Assembly (NCBI GenBank): GCA_951799445.1
Contig: OX637297.1
Location: forward strand, 6,572,001-6,636,000
DNA: 64,000 bases
Source of the DNA: Pseudisothecium myosuroides
Lineage: Eukaryota; Streptophyta; Bryopsida; Hypnales; Lembophyllaceae
Direction: 5' to 3'
Both the position numbers and the translations under genes were made by a program. The stretch's first letter is position 1, and each line of letters opens with the position of its first letter. This document shows, piece after piece, positions 58,991-64,000 of this stretch. The notes under the pieces were generated by a model. That model did not search any database and was not told the origin of the DNA. It worked only from the letters and a program-made list of their open reading frames with translations.

Positions 58991-59286
58991 AATTCATGTA
59001 ATAAGTTTTCAAGAATTACCCATGGTTAAAAGTAAACCCCTTGCCAACGTGGCAAAGTCATGCTCAATGCAATGTTGTAGACAAACAAACCCATCCTATT
59101 CTAGACGTTCTATAAAATATAATTGTTCATTCCAAGAGGACCTCGTTATACGGCTGACATACACACGTTAGCCCACATATTCCACAAAATTGAAGCAACA
59201 TACGCCTCACAATTTCTGACATACTGATGTCGCTGGCAGCATGTCCTGTTTTTTTCTAGCGTCTCCCGAAACACCGGTTTCTTATA

Positions 59287-60653
59287 GTGGGTAAGTACAG
59301 CCCTCTCAATTCGTACTTGTTCCACCTCTATCATCAAAAGGAGGTTCTGAATAGCCAAGAGGTGATAGCGTACAAAACCGGAGCCACAATCCTACGGTAT
59401 GGCCTTATAGGGGAGGTTGAGCGGGAGTCAGAAGAGGAAGAACAACAAGAGGAACTAGTTGATAAACGAGATAAGCAAAGGAAGTCAACCGATCCGTCTG
59501 CAAGAGGAAAGGTGCCAGCACTGGAAATCGGAGAGCCTAGCTAGACTCCGGTAGCGGAAGAACCTTCGGAGTTCTTTGATGCTGGAATCCAATGGGTGCG
59601 GCATGCTCGGCAGTTGCACGACAACATGGCAGATTTTGTAATCGAAATCAGTGAAGAATTGAAGGTGAAGCCAGAGAAGATTTTGGAGGAAATCAAGCAA
59701 CAACCAGGTGTTGAGGTGTTGTACAAAAAGGATGAGTGGATCCACAACTTGGACAAGGAGCGGGATGACCTCCAATCCCGGGTGAATTGGACAGAAGGAG
59801 ATGCGGTAGTAGCAAGGTAGAAGGAGATGGAAGCTCTCTAAGTCGTCCAAAATTTGATGACATTGGTCACGCAGCCATCGAATCTTGTGGTCAGATCCAA
59901 ACTCTTTAACAACCGGCTAATAAGTGAAGGCCACCTATCCGAATCAAAGGTAGTAACAATCCTTGTCGACTTTCAAGCCTGGATGGATGCGGTGTTGAAG
60001 GAAATGGGCCAACTACTGGGACACCTTGATCCGGATAAGGTCATGGACTTCTCGCAGTTTTCGGAAGTCTCCTCCATATTCCTAAAGACTCCGATTAAGC
60101 AGGGTTTGGGGTCCCTTCTGCAGCCACTTACGGGTCCATCCTCGAGTCAAGCACGGATACCACGGACGAGTGCAAAGGATGTACGCAAACTTGAGAGGGA
60201 GACAAGTGTAAAGTCGGTTTTGGTACAGCAGAAAGTTTTCGTCCCACCAATTGTTCCATCAACCCAAATGACTAGGACAGGGTCATTCAAGTTACTCGGA
60301 CAAGAAGTCCGCAACGATCTCATTGATCGGATTGGGGCCTTGTCGAATCCGGCCCAGACCCATCTGGAAGGCTTCCCTCACATGCAGCAACCTTCGCCTA
60401 AACGGGACAGCACAACGATAGATTTTGAAGAGGCGTCGCCCGAGAAGGAGCTGGATGAGAGATGATTGAAGAATCCGAGAAAGAGGAGTACGAGACCAAA
60501 TCCGAGACGAAATCTGATGATGACTTGCCTCCACCAATTATGCGCAAGATTCAAACTTGGGTCACAGTCAAGGCGACTCCAATGAAGTTTGCTAGCAAGC
60601 CACCTACAGATAAGGGCGGTAGCAGTTTGAAGAAGCTGCGGAAGGGGAAGTAA
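59287..60653 (+). pseudogene. Family X protein, C-terminal fragment (X copy 5)
   Basis: The frame joins the family at PLNSYLFHLYHQKEVLNSQE and AYKTGATILRYG (aligning with FHLYEYLETL..AYKAATTF of the intact protein), then an acidic EEEEQQEEL run, a coiled coil and VRSKLFNNRLISEGHLSESK (the AKLFNEG block). TAG at 59542 and 59818 and TAA near 59838 interrupt it; it ends in TGA at 60463. A last piece (60462-60653) lies in another frame. The 5' half is absent. Confidence 0.65.
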
Positions 60654-60659
60654 TTAGTT

Positions 60660-62520
60660 AAGATGTTTTTAGTTAATTAGGATTTTGAATTTTAGTTTCA
60701 AAACGGGTTTTCCATGTGTGGCCCTGGTTCCGGATTTCTAGGGACAACTAGCTTTTGACTCTCCGGATATCTTGGTGGGTCATTATGCGGTCACCCTGAA
60801 AATGTGTTGGGATGGAATGAAAGGGCAATTTTTGATGTGGGGCTATTTACCTTAATTATTGTATTTAAGATGACCGTATTTTTACATAAAAAGCTACAAG
60901 GGGCACATTTATTATACCCTATGGTTTTTGTAAATTCATTCATGCAGTTTTTTAAGTAGGGCTATCTTATATATAAAATTTAAGTGTCTTATTGACCAAG
61001 TGGTAGTTTACGACCCCTAAAAAATCAATTGTCCATTGAATGAATAATTGAAAATCTAGATAGGATCTTATGAAGTTAATTTTGGTTGGTTGTTCACAAA
61101 ATTTTGACACAAGGTGTGAACATGTATCTTTTTAGTGAAAATACATATTTTTTTCTAATTGAGTACCCAAATCAAAAGTTATGTCGCCTTGAACTGTTTT
61201 GGCAACCCGGACAATTTGGGCATCTTTGGGGCACCTTTTGCAAAAAAAATCATCAACTTTTGAAATTTGGCATGTATATAGCTAATAAAATATGGCATAC
61301 AATTGTCAAAAAAATTATTTCTCAAATCACATACTAGGAAGAGTCAAATTTTATTAGCTATCTTTGGGTGCGTGGCTTCAAGAAAAAACATTTCCTTCTA
61401 CTTCAAGCCCTATTATCTTGTATTATGTGAAGTCAAAGTTCTTGAAAATTTTCCTATATATTTCAAATGTTTGTTTTTAATTTTTTATTGTTTGGATTTC
61501 AAATAAACAATTTCCTCATTGCACAAGAAATCATCAAAAAAATGACTAGCATATTGTTAATGCACTTAACTTCTTTATATTGTAGGTTGATTTAGAGTAA
61601 GCTAGACTTTATATCTGCTTCTGAGATTTTTCATGGATAAACCTTACATCAAATATTCATTAATGGCCCAAATCATCATTTTTGTGTAGAGCAAAAATTT
61701 AACTTTAGGAGGGCTCGAAGTCTGCTAGCCGTGTTTTGCAGGAATAAAAAAAATCTTACTTCAAATGTTCTAATCTTTCAATCTACATGGTCAAATGGGT
61801 TGAAATTTTTTCCACATATTGCCTTATTAGTCTAATACACTTTTGTATGGTTGAAATACACAAAAAAATTAATTTTTAATTTTGGACAATGCATCAAAAT
61901 TGGGTAGTTTTTGACTTTTTTGCCACTTCCAAAACACTCTCCAGCCTTTAGGTATTAATAACAAGTTTATCATTAAAAACTTCAAAATCCCCATTGAAAC
62001 TATTTTGTGAACATTCCATCCAATATGAGTGTGTTTTTAACATTTATGGCTTCAAGAATAAAGTTAAGCAGACTATAAACTCTATTCCCATGTTGTACAG
62101 TTTTTCATTTGTTGAACCCACTAAGGTAAACCTCCCTATTTGTGCAATGTAACAATTTTTGCCATTTGTGGTCAATGCCTTACATTTACACTTAATTTTT
62201 TCAATATATACACTACCAGTACCATGGAACAATTTTAGTCAACCACCCTTCATTGTAGATTTTCTTGATTATGTCCATTTTATCATCCATATGAAATTAT
62301 TTGTCCACATCAATATTGATTGTACTAAGAAAAATTTGCTCAGCCTCTATCTGTTAAGGCTAACTTATTAATAAAAATTCCTACTACATGATCTTTTTAT
62401 ATACCCTAATTTATATATAATAGAATATCTAGCATTTTATAGACCCTATAGTAGCTCTACATATTATATAAAATTTCTCTGCTTTGAATTAAATAGATCC
62501 TATCTTTTAACTCACGTAGT
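60660..62520. other. AT-rich stretch without a recognisable gene
   Basis: The first about 150 bp may be the tail of the X copy (TCCGGATTT, CTCCGGATATC). The rest has no protein-like frame. Confidence 0.4.
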
Positions 62521-62539
62521 TTTCTAAAAAATTGACAGT

Positions 62540-62932
62540 GATCTCCCTGGGAATAGAAAACCAGCCATTTGGAGAGACGAGGTTGGAATCCGGAAGGGAC
62601 GGATCCGGATTGAATTCCAAATAGCATTGTAACCGGAAAGAGAGTAAGACGTTGAGACAGATTGCTTGGGTGTTTGGGAAGAAAATCCAGAAACCTTAGC
62701 TTGTGATAACATATTAGAATTCCCTGGGACAATATTTCGTGTTATCTTACCACGTTTTTGTGTTTCTGACCGTCTTCGCACTTCAGCACTTTTGGATCTC
62801 AGCACTTCTGACTTGGAGGAGCTGCATGAAACCCTCAACCGTGGTTGGGAGCCTATGAAGGGTTTTTTTACGCCCTCAGCAGTGTGGCAAAGTTATTCAA
62901 TGCAGTGGGTGACCCTAGGAGCCTGTAGATGA
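62540..62932 (+). other. Possible exon, unrecognised
   Basis: A CCGGA-rich patch (62580-62640) like the X-element regions is followed by an open frame from 62666 to TGA 62932 that contains LSTSDLEELHETLNRGWEP. Its coding status is uncertain. Confidence 0.2.
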
Positions 62933-62939
62933 TAGGTTT

Positions 62940-64000
62940 CCGTTTCTGGTGTCGCACCCTAGCTTGGTGGTTTTTTCCCCTTCTTGTTGATGTAGTGTGT
63001 GTAGAGTTTTTTGAATTTCATATAGTCCAGGCAACATTTTATGTAGCAGCTGTGAACTAGATGTATTTGAAATTGTGTTTAATTAACACATTTGAGGCTT
63101 TTCATCGGCAGAGATATGTATTTTCTTCCTTCTTGCATTGTTCATGTTGCAACACCTAGATTTAGTGTTGGTTTTCCATTTCTTTTCTATGCTTTCCATG
63201 TGCATGTTTGCTTCTGGGAATGGTGGTTCATTTCTATTTCTCCATTTTTGTGGACTTCAAACAAGTTTAGCTCTTGTTGACTTATTGAATAGGTTCATTT
63301 GTCTGTTCAGCTTTGCACACAAATTCGTTTTAGGAGTTCTGGTTTAGTTCATCCAACCCATTTTTTTTGGCTGCTGCTGCATTGTTCTTGGGATGTTAAA
63401 TTTGATTAGCTTTTGCATTTGTTTTTTGCTTTGTATAAGTCTGTCTTAATGGAACTGTGGTTCTTTTTAGTTTCCCCATTTTCTTTGACTCCAAGCCGTG
63501 TTTATGTGTTACTGAAATGCAAAGTTTGTTTTGATTTTCCTTCCTCTCAGCAAAGCACATATTACCTTCTTAGAACCGTAATTGAACTACAATTTTCCCT
63601 ATTGATTTTGCTCAAAACGGATTCTGCCTTTTTTACATGCACCACTTGTAATTGCCTCTCCATATACTGTTTCTACTTTGCACATCCCTATTTTGGGGAC
63701 ATCTGAATTATTTTTGCTCTTTAAATGGTGCGTTTAGTTCTTTTAGACTTTGCACACATCTTCTTTTGGGGGGTGTCATATTTGAAACCCGTGTTTATGG
63801 ATTATGGATTCCATGTAAATATTCTACAAGAACATACATGCAACAAGGTATGCTAGTATAGTACTGTTTCAAATTGAATGCAGTGAGTGTTGTGTTTTCA
63901 GTTACATGGTCTATCTGTCTTTTTCCTTTGCATTCACTTTTTTTTCACTTTACTTTTTTTCGTTGTAAGAAAGTAAGGGTGTTGGAAATTGACCCTACTT
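62940..64000. other. T-rich stretch without a recognisable gene
   Basis: Strongly T-rich plus strand, intron- or UTR-like. Short frames are hydrophobic only because of poly-T codons. Confidence 0.45.

Noticed and set aside
8170..60465. Alternative genetic code with TAG or TAA as Gln
   Set aside because: Several frames end naturally at TAG (27300, 42863, 40386) or TAA (15174), and TGA also interrupts frames, so decay of CAG and CGA codons explains it better.

Overview
The window reads as nuclear DNA of a green plant: AT-rich and repeat-dominated, with GT-AG introns, plant-type hAT (DUF659) transposase sequence, degenerate TTTAGGG-like repeats and no sign of organellar or bacterial organisation. 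A streptophyte with a large genome (charophyte alga, bryophyte or fern-like lineage) is my guess, but the species cannot be fixed from sequence alone. I see no rRNA, intact tRNA or CRISPR.

Layout. 1-3.15 kb is a 178-bp satellite (R1) that decays to about 3.9 kb. 3.9-7.1 kb is gene-poor. 7.5-8.13 kb carries five copies of a palindromic element, followed by a broken gene (8.17-9.19 kb). A GC-rich, CGGTCGG-type island follows. Five similar islands (13.4, 16.7, 18.7, 23.4 and 30.3 kb) each lie just 5' of a gene: a divergent protein kinase (minus, 11.75-13.18), a Gly/Tyr-rich protein (minus, 15.17-16.55), a RING-finger protein (plus, 19.15-21.96, frame continuing to 22.7), a hAT transposase (plus, 23.93-27.30) and a ParB-like/DNA-methyltransferase-like gene (plus, 30.7-33.9). 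Two more arrays with about 178-180-bp periods lie at 17.3-18.2 kb (R2) and 27.6-30.25 kb (R3, inverted). They share sequence landmarks with R1. A second multi-domain mobile-type gene occupies 33.9-36.1 kb.

36.8-46.1 kb is built from copies of one mobile element that encodes a single unrecognised protein, here called family X. One 3,875-bp copy (41505-45379) sits inside another copy's coding frame, flanked by a 5-bp duplication (GTCTT). Further X fragments lie at 36.8-37.9 and 59.3-60.7 kb. 46.6-59 kb is gene-poor with tandem and segmental duplications and one long palindrome. 60.7-64 kb is AT/T-rich with no firm gene.

Across the window, long coding frames are interrupted by in-frame stops, mostly TAG and then TGA. 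That matches loss of CAG and CGA codons by deamination of methylated cytosines in silenced elements. Most genes here therefore look like decaying mobile-element genes. The kinase and the main RING frame are the cleanest open ones outside the X elements.
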